Shown: positions 17,710-25,733 of the stretch, piece by piece
Numbering within the stretch: the first letter of the stretch is position 1
Layout of the letters: each line of letters starts with the position of its first letter
NCBI RefSeq assembly: GCF_001562415.1
Contig: NZ_LOEE01000021.1
Span: 48,351-112,350 of the forward strand
Direction: 5' to 3'
Length of the DNA: 64,000 bases
Source: Thermotalea metallivorans
GTDB taxonomy: Bacteria > Bacillota > Clostridia > Peptostreptococcales > Thermotaleaceae
Notes under the pieces: generated by a model
What the model was told of the DNA's origin: nothing
Database searches by the model: none
The model's input: only the letters and a program-made list of their open reading frames with translations
Translations under genes and position numbers: made by a program

Positions 17710-18550
17710 CTTCTATCTTCTCCTTTACATGGTTGGGTAGAGCAAAGCATCCTTTGTGCAGTTCGGTGTTATAATATTTTGTTTTGATGTTGGCTTGATT
17801 CCACTCTTTCTCCTTTAAATCATGGATCGGATGAAATTCCTTGGATGCAAAGTTAAACAACCAATAACCGCCGGGGTAGGTTGGGATATTTGCCTGATAT
17901 ACTTGTACAATAGGAAACATCTTTTTCAACTTTTTATTGGAACTGATGCCTACTTCAAAAAAACTTTCATAAACAGGAGTTTCATTTTGATTAATCAATA
18001 TTCCTTTTTCCGTAAGAGCCTGATAGCAATTGTGATAAAATTCTGTAGTAAACAGACCTTCCCCTGGTCCAATGGGGTCTGTGGAATCGATCAAAATGAG
18101 ATCATATACATTTTCTTTTCCCTGTATAAATTTGATTCCATCTTCATAAAGGACGGTTACCCTCGGATTATCCAATTCACAGGACACCCCGGGAAAATAT
18201 TTTCGTGCAGCGTCAACCACCAGTTTGTCTATTTCCACCATATCCACATGGACAATCTGGGGATACTTCATTAGCTCCCTTACGGTACCGCCATCGCCGC
18301 CTCCAATGACCAAAACATTTTTAATATCAGGATTTACAGCCATGGGGATATGTACAATCATATCATGATAAACAAATTCATCCTTCTCTGTTACCATGAC
18401 CAGTCCGTCGAGGGTCATAAGTTTTCCATATTCATAGGTATCCAGGATATCCAATTTTTGAAATTCACTCTCTCCAGAGAACAGATGCTCCTTTACCCTC
18501 AAAGAAAATCTTACATTTTCGGTATGCTCTTCTGTATACCATAATTCCAT
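17696..18550 (-). CDS. speE: Spermidine synthase (polyamine aminopropyltransferase)
   Basis: Transfers the aminopropyl group of decarboxylated S-adenosylmethionine to putrescine. The 284-residue protein has the N-terminal beta-strand domain (MELWYTEEHTENVRFSLRV), the nucleotide loop VIGGGDGGTVRELMKYP and the catalytic region ILIDSTDPIGPGEGLF with its Asp residues. AAGGAGG precedes the ATG. It overlaps speB by 14 bases. Both follow the XRE-cupin regulator gene on the same strand after a 193-base gap. Confidence 0.95.
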   Translation of the reverse strand: MELWYTEEHTENVRFSLRVKEHLFSGESEFQKLDILDTYEYGKLMTLDGLVMVTEKDEFVYHDMIVHIPMAVNPDIKNVLVIGGGDGGTVRELMKYPQIVHVDMVEIDKLVVDAARKYFPGVSCELDNPRVTVLYEDGIKFIQGKENVYDLILIDSTDPIGPGEGLFTTEFYHNCYQALTEKGILINQNETPVYESFFEVGISSNKKLKKMFPIVQVYQANIPTYPGGYWLFNFASKEFHPIHDLKEKEWNQANIKTKYYNTELHKGCFALPNHVKEKIEDGTL

Positions 18551-18743
18551 GTTTTATTCCTCCTTAATTGTATTACATAAATAAAGATGGGAATGCTTAT
18601 CCCACCTTCATATTTAATTTTAAAAGTTACGCACCCGCTTTCAATCGTCATGCTTTTGATTGTATCATTCCCAAATCTTCTTATTTTATCCACTACACTT
18701 CTTGGAATCTCATTACTTAATTTTCAAAAGGATCCACCTTCTT

Positions 18744-19292
18744 TTAAAATGATGGTGGACTGGCTACCCAAAGAATTGTAGCCGGCTTATGATATGGATT
18801 TTCTAAAAAATGTGTTTTATTGGATTTGAAATAAAAGCTTTCACCTTTCTTCACCTTAAATTTGTTTTTCCCTACACATACGTTTATGTTGCCTTTCAGT
18901 ACATAGCCGAACTCCTCACCCTTATGGGGAGACTCAATATTGCTTGTACTATGGGGATTTAAAGTAATCAGTATAGGCTCCATTATATTTTTTTGAGCAT
19001 TGGGAATGAGCCACGAAATCTTATAACCCAAGTCTTCATTTTCACTGGAATAAATATCTTCTTCCGTAAAAACAATCTTGTCCTCTAATTCTTCATTAAA
19101 GAAATTTTTGATATCTGTTCCCAATGCCTCCAGAATATCAATGAGTGTAGCAATAGAAGGAGAAGTCAAATCCCGTTCAATTTGTGAGATAAAACCTTTC
19201 GTCAAATCACAGCGCTGTGCCAATTCATCTTGTGTTAACTCATTTAAAATTCTCAATCTTTTTAGTTTTTCTCCTATTTTCAAACACATCAC
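18744..19292 (-). CDS. XRE-type regulator with C-terminal cupin domain
   Basis: About 180 residues: an N-terminal helix-turn-helix (LTQDELAQRCDLTKGFISQIERDLTSPS, about 17-45) and a C-terminal cupin (about 110-180, HKGEEFGYVLKGNINVCVGKN) that senses a small ligand. This architecture includes PuuR, a polyamine regulator, and lies upstream of speE-speB, so polyamine control is the natural guess. Start is uncertain: GTG 19292, ATG 19289 and TTG 19283 all lie just after GAGGTG; TTG has the best spacing. Two matching inverted repeats lie upstream. Confidence 0.82.
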   Translation of the reverse strand: MMCLKIGEKLKRLRILNELTQDELAQRCDLTKGFISQIERDLTSPSIATLIDILEALGTDIKNFFNEELEDKIVFTEEDIYSSENEDLGYKISWLIPNAQKNIMEPILITLNPHSTSNIESPHKGEEFGYVLKGNINVCVGKNKFKVKKGESFYFKSNKTHFLENPYHKPATILWVASPPSF

Positions 19293-19339
19293 CTCGATCG
19301 AAAGCCAGAAAGATTGAAAACTCCCGTGATTTACTATGA

Positions 19340-19356
19340 TTAAACTCAGGGTTTAA
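19340..19356. promoter_or_regulatory. Operator-like inverted repeat 1
   Basis: TTAAAC-N5-GTTTAA is a perfect 6-bp inverted repeat between the promoter and the start of the XRE-cupin gene. The same pattern occurs at 19378-19394. Confidence 0.6.
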
Positions 19357-19377
19357 CTATAGCGGCATTTAGTCTTA

Positions 19378-19394
19378 TTAAACTTTCAGTTTAC
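19378..19394. promoter_or_regulatory. Operator-like inverted repeat 2
   Basis: TTAAAC-N5-GTTTAC, the same spacing as the repeat at 19340 with one base changed. It lies at the expected transcription start of the promoter at 19403-19430, where a bound repressor would block transcription. Confidence 0.6.
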
Positions 19395-19402
19395 ATATAT
19401 TA

Positions 19403-19430
19403 AATATAAACTAATTTTTCAAAATGTCAA
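19403..19430 (-). promoter_or_regulatory. Sigma-A promoter of the XRE-cupin / polyamine group
   Basis: On the minus strand, TTGACA (19430-19425) and TATATT (19408-19403) are separated by 16 bases. The minus-35 is a perfect consensus. Confidence 0.65.
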
Positions 19431-19493
19431 TATATTTTTTTTTATTTTGCTGATGCCATTCCCTTTAGCTTTTAAAAATCAAAGATCGATTAG

Positions 19494-19523
19494 GTTTAAT
19501 TTTTATGCTGGTTGGAAAAAATA
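19494..19523 (+). promoter_or_regulatory. Candidate sigma-F promoter of the DUF2953-gerW pair
   Basis: GTTTA (19494-19498), 15 bases, then GGAAAAAATA (19514-19523), which matches the sigma-F minus-10 pattern GGnnAnAnTR exactly; the minus-35 has one mismatch. In Bacillus subtilis the ytfI-ytfJ pair is expressed in the forespore. Confidence 0.55.
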
Positions 19524-19546
19524 TACTCTGTCACAGTTAGAGTGAG

Positions 19547-20218
19547 GTGAACACTTTGTATATATTGATAGTTGTTTTCATAATTGCCTTTGTTCTATTC
19601 CTAATACTTTCGCTGATGCCCATTGTCATTGAGATCAAAATGCTCAAAGACAAGACCAATGATGCAGTGATATGCCGTTTCAAGACCTTTTTTGGACTGA
19701 TACAATACAAGATTGAAATTCCTCTCATCCGCTGGATCAATAGAAAAAACAATTCATCGGTTTTAGAAATAGATACAGAAGTAGAATCAGGGAAGACAGA
19801 AAATTTTATAAAGGACGACAAGAAACTTCTTAACTTTGCTGAAATAGAAGAAATTCAAGATCAGCTGGCCCATCTATACCATGGATATTACAACATTTTC
19901 TCCTACATACGAAAGAAAATTGTGCTGGAAAGCTTATCCTGGAAAACTGAATTTGGTATCGGCGATGCAGCCGTTACAGGAATATTGTCCGGAATGTTAT
20001 GGGGAATCAAAGGAACTCTGTTTGCAATCATTCAGAAACATATCCATCCCAAAAATATTTCTTTCCATGTAGTACCATATTTTGACCAAGAAATCTTTCA
20101 GACCCGCATACATTGTATAATTACACTGAAAATAGGCTATGCTATAATTGCATCGATAAAATTTGTCCATGTATATTGGAAACGAGGTGAGAAACAAAAT
20201 GTCGAATCATCCTATTGA
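19547..20218 (+). CDS. DUF2953 family protein (YtfI-like)
   Basis: A protein of about 220 residues that begins with a membrane helix (LYILIVVFIIAFVLFLILSL) and continues as a soluble domain. The family is uncharacterised and sits directly upstream of gerW/ytfJ in many spore formers. Start may be GTG 19547 or TTG 19556; GAGGTGA at 19541-19547 favours TTG 19556. The 3' end overlaps the gerW start by 20 bases. A role in the spore is inferred from context and the sigma-F-like promoter. Confidence 0.75.
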   Translation: MNTLYILIVVFIIAFVLFLILSLMPIVIEIKMLKDKTNDAVICRFKTFFGLIQYKIEIPLIRWINRKNNSSVLEIDTEVESGKTENFIKDDKKLLNFAEIEEIQDQLAHLYHGYYNIFSYIRKKIVLESLSWKTEFGIGDAAVTGILSGMLWGIKGTLFAIIQKHIHPKNISFHVVPYFDQEIFQTRIHCIITLKIGYAIIASIKFVHVYWKRGEKQNVESSY

Positions 20219-20648
20219 AGCTTTAATGAAAACTACCATGGAAAGTCTAAAGGATATGGTAGACGTAAATACAATCGTTGGGGATCCAGTGGAGACTCCC
20301 GACGGAACAGTCATCATCCCCATTTCCCGTGTCTCCTTCGGTTTTGCTTCCGGTGGGGGGGAGTATAAAGTGAAAAATGACAGAAAGACACAAGAGGATG
20401 ATGAAGGAAGCGAAAAGCTTCCATTTGCAGGAGGTACAGGTGCTGGTGTCTCCGTACAGCCCGTGGCATTCATGGTGGTAGGAAATGGAAATATGAAGCT
20501 TATGCCTGTAGATCAAAATGCTACTATGATAGACAGTATTATTAATTTTGCACCAAAATTATTGGACAAGATTCAAGCCATGGGTGAAAAAAAGGGTGAA
20601 AACAAAGTAAAAAAAATTGAAATATCACAGGAAACTATCACAGAATAA
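20199..20648 (+). CDS. gerW: Spore protein GerW (YtfJ)
   Basis: GerW is a forespore-made protein needed in Bacillus for normal germination with L-alanine. The 149-residue protein shows the family core VGDPVETPDGTVIIPISRVSFGFASGGGEY and a later GVSVQPVAFMVV segment. ATG 20199 follows GAGGTGAG; a longer in-frame start at 20163 lies inside the DUF2953 gene and is not needed. Confidence 0.93.
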   Translation: MSNHPIEALMKTTMESLKDMVDVNTIVGDPVETPDGTVIIPISRVSFGFASGGGEYKVKNDRKTQEDDEGSEKLPFAGGTGAGVSVQPVAFMVVGNGNMKLMPVDQNATMIDSIINFAPKLLDKIQAMGEKKGENKVKKIEISQETITE

Positions 20649-20674
20649 GGAGCGGGATAAAATCGCTCCTTATT
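20644..20674 (+). terminator. Hairpin at the end of gerW
   Basis: AATAAGGAGCG (20644-20654) and CGCTCCTTATT (20664-20674) form an 11-bp stem that includes the stop codon. The following T content is modest. Confidence 0.7.
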
Positions 20675-20781
20675 ATATGTTTTGCCATTTTGAAGGGAAA
20701 AAGTATAGAATATAGAATATTATAGTTAGCCGAAAATTTTTTATACTTGCATATGCGGGACTGGATGAAGGGGGAGAAATC

Positions 20782-21180
20782 ATGGAGCTTAAAGAAGCTG
20801 TAGAACTTATTTGGAATAATAGAAAGTATATCACCGATGATCCAAAAAAAACCATCAGTCACCTCAATGAAGAAGTTGCTGAATCCATGAAGGCCCTAAT
20901 GAAGGGTGAAATGGACAAGGCGAGGAGAGAGCTGGAAGATGCCCTTTCCTGTTTGTTTATTGCTTTAAAGATTATGGATGTAGATATAGAAAAGGCCGTT
21001 CACAATCAAATACAGCAAATGAAAAAAAGAAATGAAAAGATTATGATTCTCAAAAAAGATAAGGTTGAAATATTTGTCAACGGAACACTCAAGGGCGGCT
21101 GGTCGATTTGGAGTGAAGAAGATTTAAAGGAAGCTGAAAAAATAGCAAAGGAATTCGGATGCGAAATCATTAGGGAATAG
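20782..21180 (+). CDS. MazG-like pyrophosphohydrolase domain protein
   Basis: 132 residues. The N-terminal ~80 form an all-alpha NTP-PPase (MazG/dUTPase) fold with the paired acidic motifs LNEEVAES and ELEDALSCLF that bind magnesium. The family removes pyrophosphate from unwanted nucleotides. The C-terminal 45 residues (KKDKVEIFVNGTLKGGWSIW) are an extra segment I do not recognise. AAGGGGGAG before the ATG. It stands alone between gerW and a carboxypeptidase gene. Confidence 0.7.
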   Translation: MELKEAVELIWNNRKYITDDPKKTISHLNEEVAESMKALMKGEMDKARRELEDALSCLFIALKIMDVDIEKAVHNQIQQMKKRNEKIMILKKDKVEIFVNGTLKGGWSIWSEEDLKEAEKIAKEFGCEIIRE

Positions 21181-21237
21181 CCAAATCCATCTGAATCCAG
21201 TAAATCCATTTGAATCCATTTATTATGACATTCTTTT

Positions 21238-21267
21238 GCATGTTTTATTGAAATATTGAAAATACTA
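21238..21267 (+). promoter_or_regulatory. Candidate sigma-G promoter of the second carboxypeptidase
   Basis: GCATG (21238-21242), 18 bases, AATACTA (21261-21267). This fits GHATR-N18-CATWHTA with one mismatch in the minus-10. Confidence 0.45.
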
Positions 21268-21301
21268 AAAAAGAATGAACATAATCAATGGAGTGATCAG
21301 C

Positions 21302-22426
21302 TTGAAGAAAAAATTTGCGTTTATATTATTGCCCCTAACCCTTTTATTTTCAACATTCAGCATAGCATTTTCATACGCCGATGATTTCAATATATCTGCT
21401 TTTAGTGCCATTGTCATGGATGTAAAAACCGGTAGGATATTGTATAAAAAAAATATCCACGCAAAAAAACCCATGGCCAGCACAACAAAAATTATGACGG
21501 CATTGTTGGCCCTGGAGAAATCCTCTCTGGATTCGGTGGTAAAGGTGCCTAGGCAGGCAGTGGGCGTTGAAGGATCTTCCATATATTTGCAATATGATGA
21601 AAAAATAAAAATGGAAGACTTGCTTTACGGTCTTATGCTGCGTTCCGGAAATGATGCGGCCGTAGCCATTGCCACCCATATCGCCGGTTCCGTTGATGGA
21701 TTTAGTCAACTGATGAATAGGAAAGCAAAAGAAATAGGAGCAAACAACACAAATTTCATGAATCCCCATGGATTACATCACGATCAGCATTATACCACCG
21801 CTTATGACTTGGCACTGATTACAAGACAGGCCCTGCTCAATGAAAATTTCAAAAAGATTGTCAGTACAAAGCTGTGGACTGCCCAGCGAGAAGGGCATCG
21901 ATACTTTTATAATAAAAATAAGACCCTAACACAATTGGAAGGGGGAGACGGTGTAAAAACGGGATACACCAAAGCAGCGGGCAGATGCTTGGTTACTTCC
22001 GCTACAAGGAATGGCATGCAGTTGGTGGCCGTGGTGCTGGATGCTCCCAACTGGTTTGAAGATTCCTATCTATTGCTGAATTACGCCTTCAAAAGGTATC
22101 AACCCTATCATGTGATCCATCGGGATACTTATTTGAAATCCATTTCTGTTTTCAATGGAGAAAAATCTCATACGGGAATTGTGGCAAAGGAAGACGTCAT
22201 CATTCCTGTTTCAGAAGAAGAAAAAAACAAGATATTGTCTGTATTAGAAGCCAATGAGACGATCCATGCGCCCATTGCCAGAGGGATGAAGATCGGCAAA
22301 GCAAAAATATATTTGGATGGCAGATTGCTATATACAACCGATCTGTTTACCCGGGAGGATATAGACCAAAAACATCTGAAAGATAAAATCATTGATTTCA
22401 TTCAAAGACGTTCATACAAGGAATGA
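21302..22426 (+). CDS. D-alanyl-D-alanine carboxypeptidase, second copy
   Basis: Another family S11 penicillin-binding protein, about 374 residues, with a signal peptide (KKKFAFILLPLTLLFSTFSIAFSYA). The motifs are STTK in MASTTKIMTALLA, SGN in LRSGNDAAVAIA, and KTG in DGVKTGYTKAAG. The C-terminal beta domain and a final amphipathic helix are present. TTG 21302 is chosen because GGAGTGAT lies just before it; ATG 21275 is weaker. The sigma-G-like promoter suggests it acts on the spore cortex or septum. Confidence 0.9.
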   Translation: MKKKFAFILLPLTLLFSTFSIAFSYADDFNISAFSAIVMDVKTGRILYKKNIHAKKPMASTTKIMTALLALEKSSLDSVVKVPRQAVGVEGSSIYLQYDEKIKMEDLLYGLMLRSGNDAAVAIATHIAGSVDGFSQLMNRKAKEIGANNTNFMNPHGLHHDQHYTTAYDLALITRQALLNENFKKIVSTKLWTAQREGHRYFYNKNKTLTQLEGGDGVKTGYTKAAGRCLVTSATRNGMQLVAVVLDAPNWFEDSYLLLNYAFKRYQPYHVIHRDTYLKSISVFNGEKSHTGIVAKEDVIIPVSEEEKNKILSVLEANETIHAPIARGMKIGKAKIYLDGRLLYTTDLFTREDIDQKHLKDKIIDFIQRRSYKE

Positions 22427-22431
22427 TCTAG

Positions 22432-22581
22432 CTTGTAGACAAACCCTTGAGATTTGGCTTCCTGCTCAGACCTGCGCCGCTTTTCTAAATAAAAAAACAA
22501 GGGAAAAATCGGCTTGCTGATTCGCGACGAAGCCTAAATCTCAAGGATTCTTACTTATCCCGTTACTTTTTCTACAGACTG
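22432..22581 (+). repeat. Dispersed palindromic element, family A, copy 2
   Basis: About 150 bp starting CTTGTAGACAAACCC and ending TTTCTACAGACTG. The arms CCTTGAGATTTGGCTTC and GAAGCCTAAATCTCAAGG pair, and so do GCCGCTTTT and AAATCGGC with slippage. About 93 percent identical by eye to copy 3 at 34023-34173. It lies between the carboxypeptidase stop codon and its terminator. Confidence 0.85.
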
Positions 22582-22582
22582 G

Positions 22583-22611
22583 ATCATCCTTTTTGTGGAT
22601 GATTATTTTTT
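22583..22611 (+). terminator. Terminator of the second carboxypeptidase
   Basis: ATCATCC (22583-22589) and GGATGAT (22597-22603) followed by TATTTTTT. It lies directly beyond the family A repeat. Confidence 0.75.
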
Positions 22612-22653
22612 CGTCTGCCTCTACCTATGTAACACTTTTTCTGACTGCAAAAT

Positions 22654-22676
22654 ACCCTATTAGTATAGGGTCTTTT
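22654..22676 (+). terminator. Terminator-like hairpin just before the redox pair
   Basis: ACCCTAT (22654-22660) and ATAGGGT (22665-22671) followed by CTTTTT. It ends only about 25 bases before the TTG start at 22702, so it may terminate upstream transcripts or act as an attenuator. Confidence 0.65.
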
Positions 22677-22701
22677 TATGCCTAAAAAGGAGGGGTGAGG
22701 C

Positions 22702-23676
22702 TTGGGTCAGAAAAATATCGTCACTTGCATTGATGCAGGAAGTGAATATTGTCCCTGTTATTTGGCAGAGAACAATGAATGTATCACATGCTCTCATCTG
22801 CAGGGAAAGAGTTTTTGTGATTGCAACTGGAGTGGTGTCTGCATTTACCAGGAATTTTCCTGGTGCGGCAATATGAAGAAAAATCCGAGAGAAACCATAG
22901 AATCGAAAATTATTGAAAAAAAGCAATTTGGAGAGAATGTGTTTGTATTTAAATTTCATGTATCTAAAACCTTAGCAAGACAACTAAAGCAACCCGGATC
23001 TTACATTTTTGTAAGGGATATGGAAAAACCGCTTTATTTTGATGTCCCCATGTCTATTATGTATGCTGATGAACAAAGGGGAGAAATTCACATAGCCGTA
23101 CAGATTTTGGGCGTAAAAACAAAAGCTCTTCTTGATTGCCAAGAGAAGATGTTCATCAAAGGCCCATACTGGAATGGCCTGATTGGGTTGAAAGATTTAA
23201 AAGGCACCGAGGATAAGGACGTCCTTGTGGTGGGAAGGGGAATTGCCTTGGCACCTGCTATGCTTGCAGTAGAATATTTGCTTCATCATCACAATCGGAT
23301 TACTTTTGTAATTGATCCTGGCAAAACCGGTTCTGCATTTATAGAAGATTACTTCAACGGTTTGGAAATGGATAAAGTATATTTAAACTTGCGGACAGAA
23401 GAAGGTTTGAAACAACTTTCCCATCTGTTCAGACAAAAAAGCTACAGCCTTGTTTACAGCGGCGGCTCTGATTTACTTCATCAATCTTTAAAAGATCTAA
23501 TAGCAAAAAGCGATGAAAACATAAAACTCGTTGCAACCAATAACCATGAAATTTGTTGCGGCGAAGGAGTTTGTGGTTCTTGCACAGCCCATACAATCAA
23601 CGGAAAAAGGATCAAAATGTGTAAAGCCCAGGTAGATGTTGAAGAAATCATAGAAAGGGGGAATATCCATGGTTAA
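22702..23676 (+). CDS. PyrK-like FAD/NAD-binding iron-sulfur protein with Cys-rich N-terminus
   Basis: 324 residues. From about 65 onward it is a ferredoxin-reductase-type FAD and NAD domain, ending in a PyrK-like [2Fe-2S] motif CCGEGVCGSC...MC. Before that lie nine Cys in 55 residues (C9, 17, 19, 27, 30, 39, 41, 47, 55), enough for one or two extra clusters. It should move electrons between NAD(P)H and a partner. TTG start behind AAGGAGGGG. Its end overlaps the next gene, an FAD enzyme with its own Cys motif, by 8 bases. The substrate is unknown to me. Confidence 0.75.
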   Translation: MGQKNIVTCIDAGSEYCPCYLAENNECITCSHLQGKSFCDCNWSGVCIYQEFSWCGNMKKNPRETIESKIIEKKQFGENVFVFKFHVSKTLARQLKQPGSYIFVRDMEKPLYFDVPMSIMYADEQRGEIHIAVQILGVKTKALLDCQEKMFIKGPYWNGLIGLKDLKGTEDKDVLVVGRGIALAPAMLAVEYLLHHHNRITFVIDPGKTGSAFIEDYFNGLEMDKVYLNLRTEEGLKQLSHLFRQKSYSLVYSGGSDLLHQSLKDLIAKSDENIKLVATNNHEICCGEGVCGSCTAHTINGKRIKMCKAQVDVEEIIERGNIHG

Positions 23677-24949
23677 AGTTGTCGTCATCGGTGGAGGTTG
23701 GGCCGGAGTTGCAGCAGCTATTACTGCAAGAAAAGCAGGAGCACAAGTGACAATCTTAGAAAGAATGGATATTTTACTTGGTCTTGGCAATGTGGGAGGA
23801 ATTATGCGAAATAATGGACGATATACTGCCACGGAAGAATGTACATTGTTAGGCGCCGGGGAATTATTTGAAATCACAGATAAGACAGCCAGGCACGTAA
23901 ATGTTGATTTTCCAGGCCATTCCCACGCAAGCCTATATGATGTATGCAAAGTTGAACCTATCGTCAGAAAGCTACTGGCAGACAGGGGCATCGATTTTAA
24001 ATTAAGATCCAGAGCTGTGGATGTAAAAATGAACAACGACAGTGTCAGGGGCATCGTCCTCCATGGAGGGGAAGTCATAGAAGGAGATGTTTTTGTAGAA
24101 GCTACCGGATCCACAGGTCCCATGGGCAACTGTTTGAAATATGGAAACGGCTGCGCCATGTGCATTTTGAGATGTCCATCCTTCGGTCCACGGATAAGTC
24201 TTAGTCAAAAAGCAGGTGTGGAAGATATTTTAGGAAAGAGAAGCGACGGTTCTTATGGAGCCTTTAGCGGTTCTTGCAAATTGAACAAGGACTCTTTAAG
24301 CCCTGAGATTGTTGAGGAATTAAACCAGAAAGGAGTCGTGATATTGCCCGTTCCCAAGGAAGATATTCATGTAAAAAAGCTGGAAATGAAAGTATGTCAG
24401 CAATATGCCTTAAAAGAATATGCGGAAAATCTAATTTTGCTGGATACAGGCCATGCAAAACTCATGGCGCCATTTTATCCTCTGGATAAATTAAGAAGGA
24501 TCAAAGGATTAGAAAATGCAAGATATGAGGATCCTTATTCAGGAGGAATAGGAAACTCCGTAAGATATCTTTCTATCGCTCCCAGGGATAACAAAATGAA
24601 AATTACAGGGGTCGATAATATGCTTTGTGCAGGTGAGAAGTCAGGATTATTTGTGGGGCATACAGAAGCCATTGTCACAGGTAGCTTGGCCGGTCATAAC
24701 AGCGTAAGATTAGGGAAAGGCATGTCCCTCTTGGAATTGCCAGTAAATCTTGCTTGTGGAGATTTGATTGCCTTTGCAAATGACAGGATCAAAACAGAGG
24801 AAGGCTTAAAAACAAGATATACCTTTGCAGGAGCAGATTATTTTCAGCGAATGAAGGATTTAAACCTCTATACCACAGACAAAACAGAACTGAAGTCAAA
24901 AATTGAACGAATGAACTTATTGAATATATTTGAAGAAAAGTTAGTATAG
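23669..24949 (+). CDS. FAD-dependent oxidoreductase with Cys motif, partner of the upstream PyrK-like protein
   Basis: 426 residues with an N-terminal Rossmann fold (VVVIGGGWAGVAAAITARKAG), the second FAD segment EATGSTGPMGN and a C-terminal FAD site (AGEKSGLFVGHTEAIVTGSLAGHN), like GidA/fumarate-reductase-type flavoproteins. A Cys cluster GNGCAMCILRCPSFG (around 165-175) may hold an iron-sulfur centre or a redox disulfide. The pair occurs in Clostridia annotated only as oxidoreductase. It probably receives electrons from the preceding protein; the reaction is unknown. Confidence 0.7.
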   Translation: MVKVVVIGGGWAGVAAAITARKAGAQVTILERMDILLGLGNVGGIMRNNGRYTATEECTLLGAGELFEITDKTARHVNVDFPGHSHASLYDVCKVEPIVRKLLADRGIDFKLRSRAVDVKMNNDSVRGIVLHGGEVIEGDVFVEATGSTGPMGNCLKYGNGCAMCILRCPSFGPRISLSQKAGVEDILGKRSDGSYGAFSGSCKLNKDSLSPEIVEELNQKGVVILPVPKEDIHVKKLEMKVCQQYALKEYAENLILLDTGHAKLMAPFYPLDKLRRIKGLENARYEDPYSGGIGNSVRYLSIAPRDNKMKITGVDNMLCAGEKSGLFVGHTEAIVTGSLAGHNSVRLGKGMSLLELPVNLACGDLIAFANDRIKTEEGLKTRYTFAGADYFQRMKDLNLYTTDKTELKSKIERMNLLNIFEEKLV

Positions 24950-24990
24950 AATATATAATATAGCTAGCAAAAGATAAAGGAGTTGTTTGT

Positions 24991-25704
24991 GTGAGACTGC
25001 AAAAATATATTGCCCAATCCGGTATAGCATCAAGAAGAAAGGCGGAGGAACTGATACGTTCGGGCAAGGTGAAAGTAAACGGCGTGGTGATTGAAAATAT
25101 GGGCGCAGTGATTGATCCGTCCTCTGATGTGATCACCGTTGATGATAAAATTGTTAAAATTGAAGAAAAAAAAGTCTATATTATGCTCCATAAGCCTGAG
25201 GGTTTTGTAACAACAGTATCCGATGAATTTAACCGTCCTGCGGTTATTGATTTGGTCAAAGATATAAAAGAGAGAATATATCCTGTAGGACGATTAGACT
25301 ATGATACATCGGGACTGCTGCTCATGACCAATGACGGAGATTTAACCTATCGGCTTACCCATCCGAAACATGAGATTCCCAAAACATACATTGCAAAAGT
25401 AAGGGGCCATCTTGCACAAAGTGCACAAAAAAAGTTTCGGCAGGGAATTGATATTGGGGGATATATTACTGCGCCAGCCTCTTTAGAGGTGCTAAAACTT
25501 GAAAGAGATACATCTGTTGTAAAAGTCGTTATTCATGAAGGAAAAAACAGACAGATAAGAAGGATGTTTGATCATCTGGGGCATCCTGTTGTTTCTTTGA
25601 AACGAGTTGCCATAGGCAAACTAAATATAGATCAATTGCCAAGGGGAAAATGGAGATGTTTATCTCCTAAAGAAGTAGCCTATTTAAAATCTCTTTCCAG
25701 ATGA
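24991..25704 (+). CDS. rluB: Ribosomal large subunit pseudouridine synthase B
   Basis: Isomerises uridine to pseudouridine in 23S rRNA. The 237-residue protein has an N-terminal S4 RNA-binding domain (MRLQKYIAQSGIASRRKAEELI) and the RsuA/RluB-type catalytic domain with VGRLDYDTSGLLLMTNDG, where the Asp is the catalytic residue, then EGKNRQIRRMFDHLGHPV. GTG start after AAAGGAG. RsuA-type 16S specificity cannot be excluded, but this is the usual single Firmicute copy (YpuL/RluB). Confidence 0.9.
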   Translation: MRLQKYIAQSGIASRRKAEELIRSGKVKVNGVVIENMGAVIDPSSDVITVDDKIVKIEEKKVYIMLHKPEGFVTTVSDEFNRPAVIDLVKDIKERIYPVGRLDYDTSGLLLMTNDGDLTYRLTHPKHEIPKTYIAKVRGHLAQSAQKKFRQGIDIGGYITAPASLEVLKLERDTSVVKVVIHEGKNRQIRRMFDHLGHPVVSLKRVAIGKLNIDQLPRGKWRCLSPKEVAYLKSLSR

Positions 25705-25711
25705 TTGAAAA

Positions 25712-25733
25712 AGTCTGTCAAATTTGATAGACT
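25712..25733 (+). terminator. Hairpin after rluB
   Basis: AGTCTGTCAAA and TTTGATAGACT pair with one mismatch. No T tract follows, because a repeat element starts immediately. Confidence 0.5.

Noticed and set aside
17822..18274. 150-codon plus-strand frame opposite speE
   Set aside because: It is antisense to a well-supported gene, lacks a ribosome site and gives a protein of no known kind; a shadow frame.
18511..18693. 60-codon minus-strand frame between the XRE-cupin gene and speE
   Set aside because: It runs through the speE ribosome site and start, begins with an unsupported GTG, and has no recognisable domain; most likely chance.
21183..21220. Tandem AATCCAT-like words upstream of the second carboxypeptidase
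   Set aside because: Four or five degenerate copies over 40 bases without constant spacing; too weak for a CRISPR or a regulatory array.
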